64,000 bases of DNA from Metallyticus violacea (Eukaryota; Arthropoda; Insecta; Mantodea; Metallyticidae), in NCBI GenBank assembly GCA_030762175.1, contig CM060842.1, forward strand, positions 70,483,501-70,547,500. The letters are read 5' to 3'. Below the pieces are notes generated by a model. That model worked only from the letters and a program-made list of their open reading frames with translations. It was not told the origin of the DNA and ran no database searches. Both the position numbers and the translations under genes were made by a program. This document shows, one piece after another, positions 10,772 through 22,816 of the stretch (position 1 is its first letter; each line of letters opens with the position of its first letter).

Positions 10772-11368
10772 GTAAGAAAGGTATTTGTATAAAGTAATGA
10801 AACTGCACTTCAGTATGATTGCATTATTGAATGGAACATTAAATCCATATATAACAAATCCAGCAACTGAGTCCAAATTTAAGATATTTTGCACACTCTT
10901 GGTAACAGTGCTCAAGTCAGGGACTAGTAAACTATTGAATATTTCTGAAAGAAATGCCTTTTAATTTTAATTGTTACTCTTTACATATAAGAGATAAATG
11001 CATATCCTTACCCTGCATACCTCCAGTTGTTGAAATGTTAATTTAAAGCAATGCATTACTTTTTGTTGTAGCCTATCAGTTCTAAAATTATAGCCTAAGA
11101 TTTCTTTTTGTGCTTCTAACTTCAGCAAAGCTAATACTGCAGCCTCTTGCTAAAATGTTTAGTATTAAAAGTAGTGACATTGAGATCATTTGTTTATTGT
11201 ACTGCAATACTGTTAGGAAAACAATATCATTAAAAAAAAAAAAAAAAAAAGTGCATATATATTTTAGATTACAGGTAATTCTTCTCTTGTTCTTATTTTA
11301 AATGTTTTAATGTAAATGTTCTTGCTTTAAATGTCAGAAAATGTTAGTTGTTGACTGCTTATTTTCAG
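10772..11368 (+). other. THOC2 intron, 0.6 kb
   Basis: AT-rich, with an A run at 11231-11249. No element recognised. Confidence 0.8.
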
Positions 11369-11494
11369 GTGCGAGAGGAAGAAAAAAATCAAAGGCAAGA
11401 CCTATTCATTCTGGCCACAAGCTACAGTGGTCAACTCAAGGCTAAATCTTCATCTATGATCAGAGAAAATGATTTCCATCAAGTTGGTGATAAG
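11369..11494 (+). CDS. THOC2: THOC2-like, fourth exon (42 codons)
   Basis: 126 bp, phase 0/0, acceptor cttattttcag, donor GTATAC. It reads [40 protein letters not shown] and DK. The EEK..RQDL...A..YSGQLK....MI.ENDFH block closes the conserved folded region of THOC2; beyond it animal THOC2 proteins become charged and disordered. The GTATAC donor is weaker than the others in this gene. The intron that follows is 13.3 kb. Confidence 0.92.
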
Positions 11495-11711
11495 GTATAC
11501 AGTTAATGCTATTAATATATTTGTTTTCTTTCCACTTTTAAGATAATATGTAACCAGTATTGATTTATTCAAGTGTTCAGTGAACATGATATACAAGCAA
11601 AAGTGTGCAGTTGGATTTAAAGTGTGATGCTTGTTGTAGATAATAGAACCAGAGCATACAGAAGCAAAAACCGTGCTAACTGTGCAGTTTTCCCATTGTG
11701 AACATTGTGTA

Positions 11712-11960
11712 TAACCAATTCCAAGGTGGTTAAGGGTAGGACTGAAGAGCAAAAGGCCTAGGATTCAATTCCCATCAGGACCATCCACCATGGCTGCAGT
11801 TTTTTCCAGGCTTGCTTCAGTCATAAATAGCAAATACCAGGGGCACCCTAAACTTAAACCTGGAACCCCTCTTCCTTTCCCAATTTATCATTTTCTATTT
11901 CATCTTATGTATCACCAATGTCCACCACCTGTGATGCCTACATAGTAAAAATGGATTCAA
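11712..11960 (+). repeat. SINE-A copy, old
   Basis: Landmarks: GGATTCaATTCCCatCAGGACC (box B region), GTTTTTTCCAGGcTTgCtTCAGTC, ACCCTAAACTTAaaCCTGGAAC and CACCAaTGTCCACCaCCTGTGaTGCCTacaTAGTaAAAA. The head is strongly diverged. Followed by an A-rich tail. Confidence 0.8.
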
Positions 11961-12060
11961 AAAAAGAATATATTGTTTGGTAGTTATACATAACACAATT
12001 CTCTTGTGTAATTACCAGGATTCATGCCTGCTATAGAATTCCAAACTCTTTTTGCTTTTC

Positions 12061-12064
12061 TCCA

Positions 12065-12121
<57 letters not shown>
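12061..12121. repeat. (TC)n-poly(T) low-complexity tract
   Basis: About 15 TC repeats followed by about 28 T. Confidence 0.95.
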
Positions 12122-12261
12122 CCCAGCTTCATTGTGTTCACAAATGCTTACTGGCATAATTTCCAGCAAGTAGTGCATAAATGAATGGTATTATTGCAGC
12201 CAGTAAAGTTATAACTTTGCTGCCTCTATATAAGTAGGTTTAAGAATAACATAAAGGAGAT

Positions 12262-12757
12262 ATCATTGTATGATTCAGTTGAACTACACACTCTTAAAGC
12301 TTCACTTACTTTTCATAAATGTATGGAACCGGTTTCAAGAACATTTAGTTCCCATCTTCAGCCAGGCTTAAGTTCAACTGTCGGATCATTCATTGAGCTG
12401 TGGGAATGTGTATTCTGCTCTGGTGGCAGTGTGATAAACTTGTAGTTTATGTTTTCATCTCCGGCAAAGTCGAAGTTCATTATGCTGTCTTTGTATTTGT
12501 AGATGTAGATTTTCTCCCAGGTTGCTAGTTCCGTAGGTCCTTGTACTGATTTTAATAATTTTGCTTTATTTATTATGTCATGATTTTGTGTCCAAAAATG
12601 ACATGCAACTGCTGATTTCTCTATTTGCTTGTGCTTTATGTTCCTGAAATGTTCCTATAACCGTGTGCCTATGTTCCTCTTTGTTTTTCCAATGTAGATT
12701 TTTTCACAAGTAAATGAAGCTTTAAGAGTGTGTAGTTCAACTGAATCATACGATGAT
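12262..12757 (-). mobile_element. Penelope-like 3' end bounded by 43-bp inverted repeats
   Basis: Arms 12262-12304 and 12715-12757 are inverted copies (ATCaTtGTATGATTCAGTTG...). Between them, on the minus strand, lies a degraded GIY-YIG segment (IYIGKTKRNIG...; HKQIEKSAVACHFW; LATWEKIYIYKYKDSIMNFD) and, after it, CTGAAGATG + hairpin GGAAC/GTTCT + TGAAACCGG (12331-12361 region), a hammerhead-like motif. The inverted terminal arrangement is the one seen in other Penelope copies here. The reading frame is broken. Confidence 0.75.
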
Positions 12758-13904
12758 TTCAATTAATATGATTAGCTTCCCTGTGCAAGTTCTAATTTAC
12801 ATTTTAAACATAAAAGAGGTTTAACACACCTCATCCTAATTATATTTAAGAGCAACATTATTTTGTATATTCTCTTATTCTTATTTGCTTATTCTGTACA
12901 TATATAGGGATGTGTAAATTGACCAAGCAGGCTCAGCACGATATAAAATATTGCACCAGAAACAGCATAATTAAAGATAGGATGTTCACCATTTTTCACT
13001 TTTGGGACATTTGAAGATTTGTGTATTTAAATCACCTAAAGCACTTGGGTTTTCGTAATGGCTCTATTTGATCTTCCATTGAACTTCTTTCACTCTTTAA
13101 TGTTTTTATATGTAATAGCGGTAATTTCAAATTGGCTTTTATATATAAGAATCAAGCAACATGCATTGACAACCCAAACTCTTTACACCTGCCACTCTCA
13201 CACATTAGCCTGCATTTGTTTAGATCCTGATTGAAGATTCAGATGTATGGATGTTCCTTAAAATAAAATGTATGCTCTTGTTTTCCAAGATATTTGAAAA
13301 AAACAAATATACTAGATATTCCTTAAATTTCAAACTGTAAACAAATATAAATTGTAGGTTAGTGTAAACTTTTTTAAGGCTAATCCAATTTGTATTAATC
13401 TTATCAATAGATTTATATCCAACTTTGCATGGAACAAGTGAATAAAACTATTTAATTGGAACTTCATTTTTGCGCCAACTGTACAGTACATCTATTAACT
13501 GACTAGATAGACATATATATAGTGCTCCATGATGTACAACAAAGTTAGAAAATGAATGCATTCATATCAAGATTTTGTCATTAGTTTCAGATTGAGATCT
13601 AACTATAAGCTAGCAATGACATCCATAGGAATGATGTACAAGTGTATTGTGGCTAAGAAAGTAAAAAACTAATGTATTCCTAAACTCAGGGAAGAAGGTC
13701 CTAGAATTTGAATTGTAGACCTTCCATTCCTGAATTCATGTCTTAGTGACCTTGGTCACCTGCATCGATAAAGCCACTTGTTGATGCCATAGTGATCAGT
13801 GTGCACAATTTTCAAAGCATATTTTCTTTAACATTCCTTTTTATTACAGCCAGAAGCAGAGCAAGCAAACAAAAACTGCAGCATTTTGATAAGATAACCA
13901 ATAT

Positions 13905-14030
13905 ATTCTTAATTATCTAGTGAGTCGATTTGATACTCTTATGCTCTTGAATTATGCAAAACTAGTTTTGCAGGCTTTTGCCTGTATCCTCAGTTGCAAG
14001 CCGACTGCAGGCAACTAAGAAAGCAACATA
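13905..14030 (-). mobile_element. Penelope-like terminal-repeat remnant with hammerhead-like core
   Basis: The minus strand carries CTGAGGATA (box 13987-13993), a CAGGC/GCCTG hairpin with AAAA loop and a CAAAACTAG 3' side. It is the same family as the palindrome at 58595-58810: both contain CTTAATTATCTAGTGAGT.GA and AATTATGCAAAACTAGTTT. Only one arm is present here, so this copy shows the non-palindromic form. Confidence 0.7.
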
Positions 14031-14284
14031 GAACATGAATTTGAAAATCAACACAAAAACTGTGCAAAATTGTCCTATCCACAATGTGCAGCATAGCCAG
14101 GCAAATGGCAGAATGGTTCCATTCATAATTGTGAAAGGGTTATAAAAGTACAGATTCTACATCTCATCCCATATTAGTGCTACAAAGATTTGGGTTTTGG
14201 AGCATTTTAGATTTTCAGAGCAAGTATGTTAAATTAAGATGACCATAAATTTAAATGCAACAAATATAGTAGTGGGATTACAGT

Positions 14285-14690
14285 TTCATATTGCTAAATA
14301 ATTTTAATTAGAAACGTCAGCCCTATTGTTGACTGGATGATAAACTGGGGATGTGTACTCTGCTCTGGTGGAGGCATGATGAACTTAAAGTTTGTTTTCA
14401 TCACTAAAGTGTCAAAGCTCATTAAACTGTCTTTGTACTTGTAAATGTAGATTTTCTTCCATGTTGCTAATTCTGTAGGTCCTTGCACTAATTTTAATAA
14501 TTTGTTTTTTTCTTATGTCATGGTTTTCTGTCTAGAAATGCAATGCCACTGCTGATTTCTCTAACTGCTTGTATTTTATATTTCTGAAATGTTCTTTTAA
14601 CAGTGTGCCTATGTTTCTCCAATGTAGATGTTTCCATACTGCAGAACTTATTTTATAAATACCTGCTTTTTTCCCTTGTGAAATCTGTCA
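14285..14690 (-). mobile_element. Penelope-like GIY-YIG fragment
   Basis: A minus-strand reading frame (14294-14488) gives GPTELATWKKIYIYKYKDSL, then MSFDTLVMKTNFKFIMPPPE, and further upstream on that strand NIKYKQLEKSAVALHF-like codons and an ARNIGTL-like segment. It is a close relative of the 12.3-kb copy (ATWEKIYIYKYKDSIMNFD). It ends on a truncated GCTGACGTTTC near 14310. Frames broken. Confidence 0.75.
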
Positions 14691-16559
14691 TTAACATTAT
14701 CAATCAGGAGATTTTTAACATTAAAATCTATTTATAGGTGGTAACTTGATATTAAAATCTTTAAGAATATTCTGAAATTTAAGCCCATGGATGTTATGTG
14801 AATTTTTTTAAAAATTACCCCCCCCCCTTTTTTTAAGTGTTGTGGTTTCTGTAATACTTTTAGTTACTATTTTGTAGTTTTTATTTCCAGAAAAAAGTGA
14901 AAGTAAAGACAAAATTTTCAGGTACAATGAAAATTTTAAATATGCATGCAATCATGCCATATAAAGTTGCTAGGTATACACAATGAAGTTTATTTATTTA
15001 AAAAACATACACACAACCCACTATCAGGCTTTCCTTATTTGTTTTCTAGGTTTAATTTACTTCCTTTGGGTCCAATTGACAACCATTAACATCTCAAAAT
15101 TCTGTTGCATCAGACTGCAATGCCTGGCAATTATGATCTTTACATCACAAGACATTTTGGGTGCATACTTGAATTAGGGAATCGGTGAAAGTGTCAGGTC
15201 AAAATCTTTTTTCAAATTTTTTCACGTATAAGTTTATTCATTGAACAAAGAAATTTGTAATCGGGTTTTGACTCAATCTTTTTTATTCTTAGCTGTTAAG
15301 CCCACAAACTGTGGACAGAACATATGGAACTTTGAGACTCCTTAATAATCAATGTATATTTTATTGGAGCCATAATATAGACATAGTGTTAAACACATTC
15401 AAAATAATTTTTAAATTTCTCACGATTTTTCCCTTCATTATCACACATATCTGCAATTATACATCTGAAAAAGGAAAGCATTATTGTCACCAGGGCAATC
15501 ATTGTTATAATGCCACACTCATGTTATACCCATTTGTTGTCAAAAGAGGCGGCAAAACGTTTAATTATATGATCGATACTCGATATCCCAACAATAACAC
15601 ATATATACTCTCCCACAACTATAGGTTTGTCAGCTGTTAAACCCTAGGATGCTATTGGCTGGAGCTAAAATATTATTGGTGCTGTAAGACAGAGAATCTC
15701 TATTGCTATATTATCAAAGACTGAGATAAATGAGGCAATTAATTAACACCACATTTATATCATATCAACATAAGAAGTTAAAAACCCCAACAGTTTTGTT
15801 TAAATATGCGTAAAAACTAAAAATAAAAAGTGTGTATATATATATAAAAGAAAAAGAAAAATAAAGTAACACTATTAACAATGTAACAAATTAACAGTAA
15901 TTATAATAGTAGTAAAGGATAAAACACTAAGAAAAAGTCACACTGGAGATTGCTATATTTCAAACTCGTGGAGTCCTTATAGAATATATATACAATGATA
16001 AAAACAAAATGCCCTCATATAAGAATATGAATTTTAATTTTATTTCTCTTACATCAACACACAAAACTGTATAATAATGAATGCAAATAAAGAAAAAAAA
16101 AAACATTAATTTTAAATATAACTAATATGATCAGTGCCCTTGGAAATTCCAGAAGGTACTACTCCAATTTATTCCAATTTGTTTGGCTCAGCTCCCCAGT
16201 CATCGGTTCATTAGCAGTTACCTACAGGAATATCCAGGAAACCAAGCTCGGATCCAACCAAAGAACACTAATACTATAAATAATTTATACGTTCAATACA
16301 ATATTAAATTATATTTCATGCAATAATGAGCCTTCCTCCTTTTCCAATTAAACCCATTCAGCTAAATTTTTATCCTTGATTGTTACTTATTCCTTTGGGT
16401 CTTATACACAAGCAAATAAACAAGTAAACATATTAAAATCAAAGTAAACCCCCCCCCCCCCTCCCCCGATGTTCTCAGTTAGTGCAAACATACTACTAAT
16501 AATAAACTTTTAAATTTACCAATTGCTCACTCTGACTTTATGGAGTTGCATTCCTTCTG

Positions 16560-19400
16560 TACCCCCATTACAATTAATGCAGGGTTGAGTATATAATGAG
16601 GATGTATATTCACTCCTAAATAGTGCAGTTATCAGCATTGTTATTTCCATTAATCTTACCCATCTTCCATAACCATGTTTGTCTCACCTTGCCTATGTAC
16701 TTTCCCAGTTTCTTTATATTTTTTGTCTCATTTTAAATTTAAAATTCTTCTACCTCTTATTTCATTTGGTAAATTTTCCCACTTTAGTAATAAGAGCCTC
16801 CAAAATTTGATTTGCTTACATTCTAATATACAATGCCAAGTTCATGACTCATAGGACACATCCCCATAATATATCCATTTTTTATTGAACTTGAGTATAT
16901 TTCTCCTGTTCTAAACCATGCCAGTCCTCTTCCTGCCTTATCACAGATTTCAATATATCTTTCTTCCCCGCATTTTTTTTTCAGTTTTCTATATAATTTC
17001 AGAGACTTTTTGGCATTAAGATTTGCTCATATTTTCCTGTTTTTCAATATCCTCTTATTATCTCTTTTCAAAAACCTTTTCTTAATCTTTTTCCCATGGC
17101 TATTTCTTGTAGAATATTTTAGATTTTAGATATCCAAGTTTCTCTCCCTTTAATTTTTCTTTGTGCTACCAAGCACTGATTGATGATATTCTCCTCTTCT
17201 ACTAGTCTCTCTATCTATACCAATATTTCAGTTCTTTTTCTATGACCTTTTATAGCCCAATCTTCCAAGTTCCATTAGAGCAACCATGTTAGGTGAAGAT
17301 CTAGATAAGCCTAGGACAGTTCTACAAAATAGTCTATTTATTACATTTATCGCTTTCCATCTTCCATCTACCCTCAAATCTCTATTCTATATATCATTCT
17401 GCTCTCCAGTATTAAACCATACATTCTCGCTAACTATTTTTACTTGCATATTTGGTATTTTATTCACACAAGATCTAATTATACTCATGGCCATTTTTCC
17501 TCCTGCTACAGCTTTTCTTTTTTGATCGCCCAAATTCCCATTACTAGGCATTCTAACACCTAAATAATCATTTTTCTTGGCAACTTCAATTTCTGTGCCC
17601 TCCCACCACCATTTTTCCTGTTTTTTTAATTTGAAGCCTTTTTTCTTCACCATAATCTTAGATTTATTTTTATTTATCTTGAGACACATTCTCTACAAAA
17701 TGTGCCTATAGCTTCTAGTGATCATTTTAATCCTACAATTGTTAAGGAACCTGTTACCAAATCATCTGCAAAGAGTAGATCCCAGTATCTTTATATTATT
17801 AATAGTTGTGGAATGTACATTATTTTTACTAATTTCTACTAAAACATCAACAATAAATATATTGAAGTGCACTGGACTTAATTCACATCCTTGTCTGGGA
17901 CCTACATTATTTTATATTTTATGTGTAACCAACCTTCCACTTTTCATATTTAATACAAAATTCATTCTCCTTATAAATATTTTGAATTAGAGTTTGGATT
18001 TATCCCTTTCTTTCTCAGTTTGCTTCTGAGATTGTGTCGACAACTTTTTCTAAGTCCAAAACCATCAAATAGAGTCTACCTCTTGCTACTAAGATATTAA
18101 TCAACTAATGTTCTAATTATAAAAATATTGTCATCTTTTCTTTTACCTTTCCTAAAGTCTGATTGATATACCAACATTTTCTTTTCTTTCTCTGCCCATT
18201 CTTGTAATCATTTTGCTAACACTCCAATGTAGACTTTTCCAATAATTTAAATTAGACTAATTCCTGTATAATTTGCTGGGTTCCTAATATCATCTTTTCC
18301 TTTATAAATTGGTGTTACAATTTCCACTCCAATTTTTTTATATTTTTCTTTCTTCAAAGATTAGGTTTACTGCCGCCCCAATATATTTAATCTGTTCTAC
18401 CCAAGCTTTCCAACATTCCCCTGGTATTATATCTATTCCACATGCTTTGTTAGGTTTTAACTTTTTGATTTGTTCTACCTTCATTTGATGTAATTTTGCT
18501 ATCTAACAAGTCTATTTTCCATAGATTATCCATATTCAAATTGTCTTGTATATCCAAAATTTTTACTCCCAAAAGACCCTGAAAAAACCTACACCACTCT
18601 GTTTGTGATGCCACATTATCCCCTCCCTTTCTTTTGAGCATTTTATCTATCATTGCCCAAATTATCTTGTTATCATTCTTCTTCACCACCTTATTTAACT
18701 TCTGATTAAACTTTTATCCCCACTCTTCCTTTTTTGCTTGTAATAGGCACTTGTAACCCCATCTTTCTACAAGATAATTGCCCCTAATCTGTTTCCTCTC
18801 CTGTTTGTCTCCAGTATTTTAGCTCTCTCTGTACTCTTCTTCTTGTTTCTGAACATTCTTTAGTTGTACCAGCTATCATTCACTTTTAGCCTCCCCTCAG
18901 ACACTTTCATTCCCCCCCCCCCTGCTTTTTTGATGGCCTCCTCTATACTAAAAATACATCCAACTTTTCCATCCTCTAATGATGCTGACAAATATCTTTC
19001 CCCCATATGTTCACTTCTTGGTTTAACTTTGTATGAAACATTCGAACTAAATCATTTTTCCATCTTATTGTTTTAATTGGATACCTAACCCAAAATGTTG
19101 CTCCCTCCTACTATCTTCTTCCATTTGGAGCTCCATTCTTAATGGGAAATGATTACTTGCATTTATCAAATCCATAATCTCAAAGCCTACTTATATCTAT
19201 GCAGACCTAGGGTATATAACATGTAATGTATAACACTTTGCCCATTTTTGTTTACAAAAGTGAATTCTAACCCCCTCATGTTTCCCTTTTACTCCATTGT
19301 ACATCAAAATGTTATTCTCTTCACAGAACTCGTTAGCTCTAATTAGCCTTCATATACATTATGCAAGATTTACTCTCATAAAAGGCCTAAATAAGTCACC
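16560..19400 (-). mobile_element. LINE-B (non-LTR retrotransposon), degraded EN/RT body
   Basis: Minus-strand motifs in order from high to low coordinates: a linker segment MVKKNDNKIIWAMIDKMLKR (18689-18450), KLKPNKACGIDIIPGECWKA (about 18470-18400, the RT finger motif of LINEs), the YADD-equivalent box as DLLFADDL (about 17790-17760), then KKNDYLGVRMPSNGNLGDQK (17577 region) and a C-terminal KIPNMQV segment. Frameshifts and stops interrupt it throughout. It lies antisense to THOC2. The terminal parts are undefined. Confidence 0.75.
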
Positions 19401-20129
19401 ATGCGAAAAAACTACATTGGTTTGAATTAAGAAAGTCATTAATAGGTTCCAAGTGTATGCAATGTAGTATGCATCTATAAAAATTCTGACAAAAAAAGCA
19501 TATAATGCAGGGAAAAACTAGATCGGTTAATTATTCACACTTTTGCCCTAACTTTATTAGATTAGATTATATTAGATTACAGTTTTCTGCATTTGCATAT
19601 CTGAGACTTCTCAACTTTATCAAATCTTTTATCTTCATCACTCAGTTTCTGTAGCTACTGTTAATTCTGTTCTCTGGTTGCACCACAGAAGAACAGCAAG
19701 AAATATTTTATTTTTATTTATTATATCTGATGCTGCAACACAGAAAAACTGCTGTCCCCATATTGTACTGAAAGCCTGCAAAGGTCTTTTGACTTTTGAA
19801 TAAAGTTTCAGACCACATAAAACAGATCACTTATTACTGTGCTCGGTGCAAAAACAAAGTGACTCAGCCACATTTGCATTGCAACAGTAACAAAGAAACT
19901 GAGTGATGAATGTCACAGATTTGACAAAATTACACTGAAATTACTATTTCTTAATAGGTGCATGCAGTAAGTAGTACAACTGTTTTTTATCACATTTGAA
20001 TCCTGGTATTTAAATAATTTAAATGTCCTTTACAAGAGAATAAGCTTTTGCACTTATCATGTAAAATATTTAGGAAAAAAAATCTCTTAATAATTGAATA
20101 TAGTGAACTTTTGTAACAGTGATGTCAAA

Positions 20130-20435
20130 TATAATCAGTCCTGGTGGTGTAGTGGTTACCATACTAGTCTCCTACACCCAAGATCGCGGGTTCGAACCCG
20201 GCCAGGACCGATGGATTTTTTCGGGCGTAAAAATCCTAAGTACGGCTTCCTTCGGAAGGGAAGTAAAGCCATGGGTCCCGTGTCGTACATTTACGGCATG
20301 AAAAAGAACCTCAAGCTTGAAAGAGAGGCCTCTGAGCAAAATTTGTCGGCCGTTTCACGCCCTTAGTTGAATGGGACGCTGATGACCTGAGTTGTTAAAG
20401 ATCGTCCTTAAATAAATCAATCAAAAAAAAAAAAA
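20130..20435 (+). repeat. SINE-B, full-length tRNA-derived copy
   Basis: tRNA-like head TCCTGGTGGTGTAGTGGTTA (box A) with box B GGTTCGAACCC at 20189-20199, a central conserved part (GATGGATTTTTTCGGGCGTA), the AAGTAAAGCCATGGG region, the 3' part GGGACGCTGATGACCTGAG and TTAAATAAATCAATC plus an A tail. It is flanked by GATGTCAAA at 20121-20129 and 20436-20444, a good target-site duplication. Head and B box are intact, so this is a fairly young copy. Short open frames across it are incidental. Confidence 0.88.
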
Positions 20436-20454
20436 GATGTCAAAAATTAACGTT

Positions 20455-20630
20455 TAAAAAAGTTGAGTCGAAAGTGTAACATATACATCACTAAGATTTT
20501 AATAGAGGAAGACTAGTTTCTTCCAGGTGGACCAGGAACTGATGATGGGAACGATGGCTCCAGAAACTAGTCTTCCTTTTTATTAAAATCTTAGTGATGT
20601 ATATGTTACAATTTCAACTCAACTTTTTTA
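20455..20630 (+). mobile_element. Palindromic Penelope-type solo repeat with complete hammerhead ribozyme core
   Basis: Arms 20455-20520 and 20563-20630 are near-perfect inverted copies (about 66 bp). The 42-nt loop 20521-20562 reads, in order, a stem-I hairpin (TTCC/GGAA plus GG/CC), CTGATGA (20539-20545), and a stem-II hairpin (TGGGAAC...GCTCCA), then GAAAC opens the right arm. That is the order and conserved bases of a type I hammerhead ribozyme (stem I, CUGAUGA, stem II, GAAA, stem III), with stem III formed by the two arms. The cleavage-site side is TAGTTTC, so one or two bases may bulge. No reading frame is attached. Confidence 0.7.
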
Positions 20631-20772
20631 ATTGTTAAAAATCTCCTAATTACTTTTGTAAATTGACATTTTGAGAATACTGTTACTGAAGTCCATAGCA
20701 AGGCTGGAGGTTCTAAAATCTCTGGAAACATTTCCCTTTATGGAATGACATCAGACAGTAGTTGCAGATGTA

Positions 20773-21312
20773 CCTCATTTCACTCCTTTTGTTGTGAGAT
20801 GGCACCTGCTAGCAGGATATTTTCCCCTACCCTGTTCAGTTTTGTCATTTTTTGAGTGTGTGTGTGTGTTCGTGTATATACACACCTCATTTCACTCCTT
20901 TTGTTGTGAGATGGCACCTGCTAGCAGGATATTTTCCCCTACCCTGTTCAGTTTTGTCATTTTTTGAGTGTGTGTGTGTGTGTTCGTGTATATACACACC
21001 TCATTTCACTCCTTTTGTTGTGAGATGGCACCTGCTAGCAGGATATTTTCCCCTACCCTGTTCAGTTTTGTCATTTTTTGAGTGTGTGTGTGTGTGTTCG
21101 TGTATATACACACCTCATTTCACTCCTTTTGTTGTGAGATGGCACCTGCTAGCAGGATATTTTCCCCTACCCTGTTCAGTTTTGTCATTTTTTGAGTGTG
21201 TGTGTGTGTTCGTGTATATACACACCTCATTTCACTCCTTTTGTTGTGAGATGGCACCTGCTAGCAGGATATTTTCCCCTACCCTGTTCAGTTTTGTCAT
21301 TTTTTGAGTGTG

Positions 21313-21347
<35 letters not shown>
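20773..21347 (+). repeat. Minisatellite, five units of 112-114 bp, ending in (CA)n
   Basis: Units start at 20773, 20885, 20999, 21113 and 21225 (steps 112, 114, 114, 112) and are almost identical. Each contains TTTGTTGTGAGATGGCACC, TAGCAGGATATTTTCCCC and a short (GT)n followed by GTATATACACAC, so every unit has a small GT/AC inverted repeat. Unit length differs only in the GT count. The last unit runs into GTGCGCGCGC(AC)n. Long open frames across it come from the 114-bp (38-codon) period and are not genes. Confidence 0.95.
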
Positions 21348-21350
<3 letters not shown>

Positions 21351-22528
21351 CCAAATGTCTTCCCTCTAAGAAATCATAATCTCATTGAAAAAAATTGTTG
21401 ATTTGGCATATAAACTGTCTAAAACTTCTGAGGGAAAATTTCTCATGTTCTGCATTATTATTGAAATGTAAACTTCTCCAAATTTATCCTATTAGAGTAA
21501 GTGGAGACAGTAAAGGCGGTGTATAGACAAGAAACAATTGATAAAAGAGTGTGAGCTTGCAAAAACTAATTACCTAATAGGTACTAAAAATGTGAGTTTA
21601 CAAAAATCTAAATAACTAATTACCTAAAAGCTCACACAATTTATAATTAGCCCTAAATATTCATAAAAACAAGAAGCAAATCTTCATTTTCTCGTTCTAT
21701 CTTTTCTTTCTCCAGTTGTAAAGCTTCTTTTACAAGCTTTAACACTTCAATTTTCAATTGTCTTTTTCTTCTTTAGTTCCTTTCTTCTTTCTTAAGCACG
21801 ATAATTCTAAAACAGAATATGAGATCATAGTGATCTGCTCTCATTACTGGAAGACTGATATATATATAACAAAGCAATATACAAATGATGAGCTCATACA
21901 TAGAGCAGAATGCTTGTACAAATCAAAACCGGGTTATAACTAAAGAATTTGCTATAAAACCAGCACTAAATTTAACTTTAAATAAAACGAACCTCTTAAG
22001 TCGTGTAGAGCTTTAATTCATGATAACCTATCAAATTTGGAATTGCTTAATTTTATATAGATTTTAATCACCTAATTATAGCGGATATCAATAAAATGAT
22101 GCAAAAACACAAGTTCAAATAATCCACTTGCAATATACCATTTGGCAAATGACAAGGTGCGTAATACTATCATATTAAGGAAATCAGGGCTTGAATTTAA
22201 GAAGTGGATGAACATATCTGTTGAAAGTTGGATGAATCTGAATTTCAATTTAATAATTTATCAAACCTTGTAATTTCATTTCTGTTATTTAAAATCTATA
22301 TATCCATTTAGTTTATTAGATGTGAGTATGCTTAACATGGATAGTATATGAATATTTAAGTGGCAAAGATTTAAATCGCCTCATGACAGAAGAATATGCA
22401 TGAATATGCTGATTTGCCATGGTGAAATAGCAATTTCTCGGAAAAGAAGGGAAATATTTATTTATATCAAGCCACAAACTGATGCTCAATGCTCAATGCG
22501 CTTGGGAGCAGAAACTCGGAAGCAACTG

Positions 22529-22530
<2 letters not shown>

Positions 22531-22571
<41 letters not shown>
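22531..22571. repeat. poly(T) tract, about 41 T
   Basis: Uninterrupted T run; could be the A tail of an antisense retroelement, but no body is recognised next to it. Confidence 0.9.
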
Positions 22572-22572
<1 letters not shown>

Positions 22573-22816
22573 TCACCCATTATGCTCTGCTGGGATTTTT
22601 TTTTAAGATCAGTGATATGAAAAGTCTTTCTTTTTTTTTAATCTCGTGATATAGGTCATTTTTCTTTTTCAATTGAATTGTGGCTATATTATCCAGCATT
22701 GTAATCAATTGTAGTTCATTGAAGAAGAAATCTTTAACAGAGCTTAATGGCTGGTCTTGCCTAACTTTTTGCTTATAGTGACCAACAATAATTTTAATTT
22801 TATCTAAATAATCAGC

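Noticed and set aside
10502..10792. Stand-alone 96-codon gene starting MFQECANY
   Set aside because: The ATG lies in the intron; splice sites at 10511 and 10771 and continuity with neighbouring THOC2 exons explain the frame.
14285..14345. Hammerhead-like core at the end of the 14.4-kb Penelope fragment
   Set aside because: Only GCTGACGTTTC remains; the hairpin and GAAAC in proper order are not present, so I did not count it.
17286..17525. Plus-strand hydrophobic open frame
   Set aside because: It is the reverse complement of LINE-B coding sequence, which has RT motifs on the minus strand.
20772..21230. Regularly spaced repeats that could suggest a CRISPR array
   Set aside because: The units are contiguous with no unique spacers, and the genome is eukaryotic.
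20852..21401. 151-codon open frame with four repeats of a Cys/His-containing 38-residue unit
   Set aside because: It is the translation of a 114-bp minisatellite; the frame breaks where the unit is 112 bp, and no gene signals are present.
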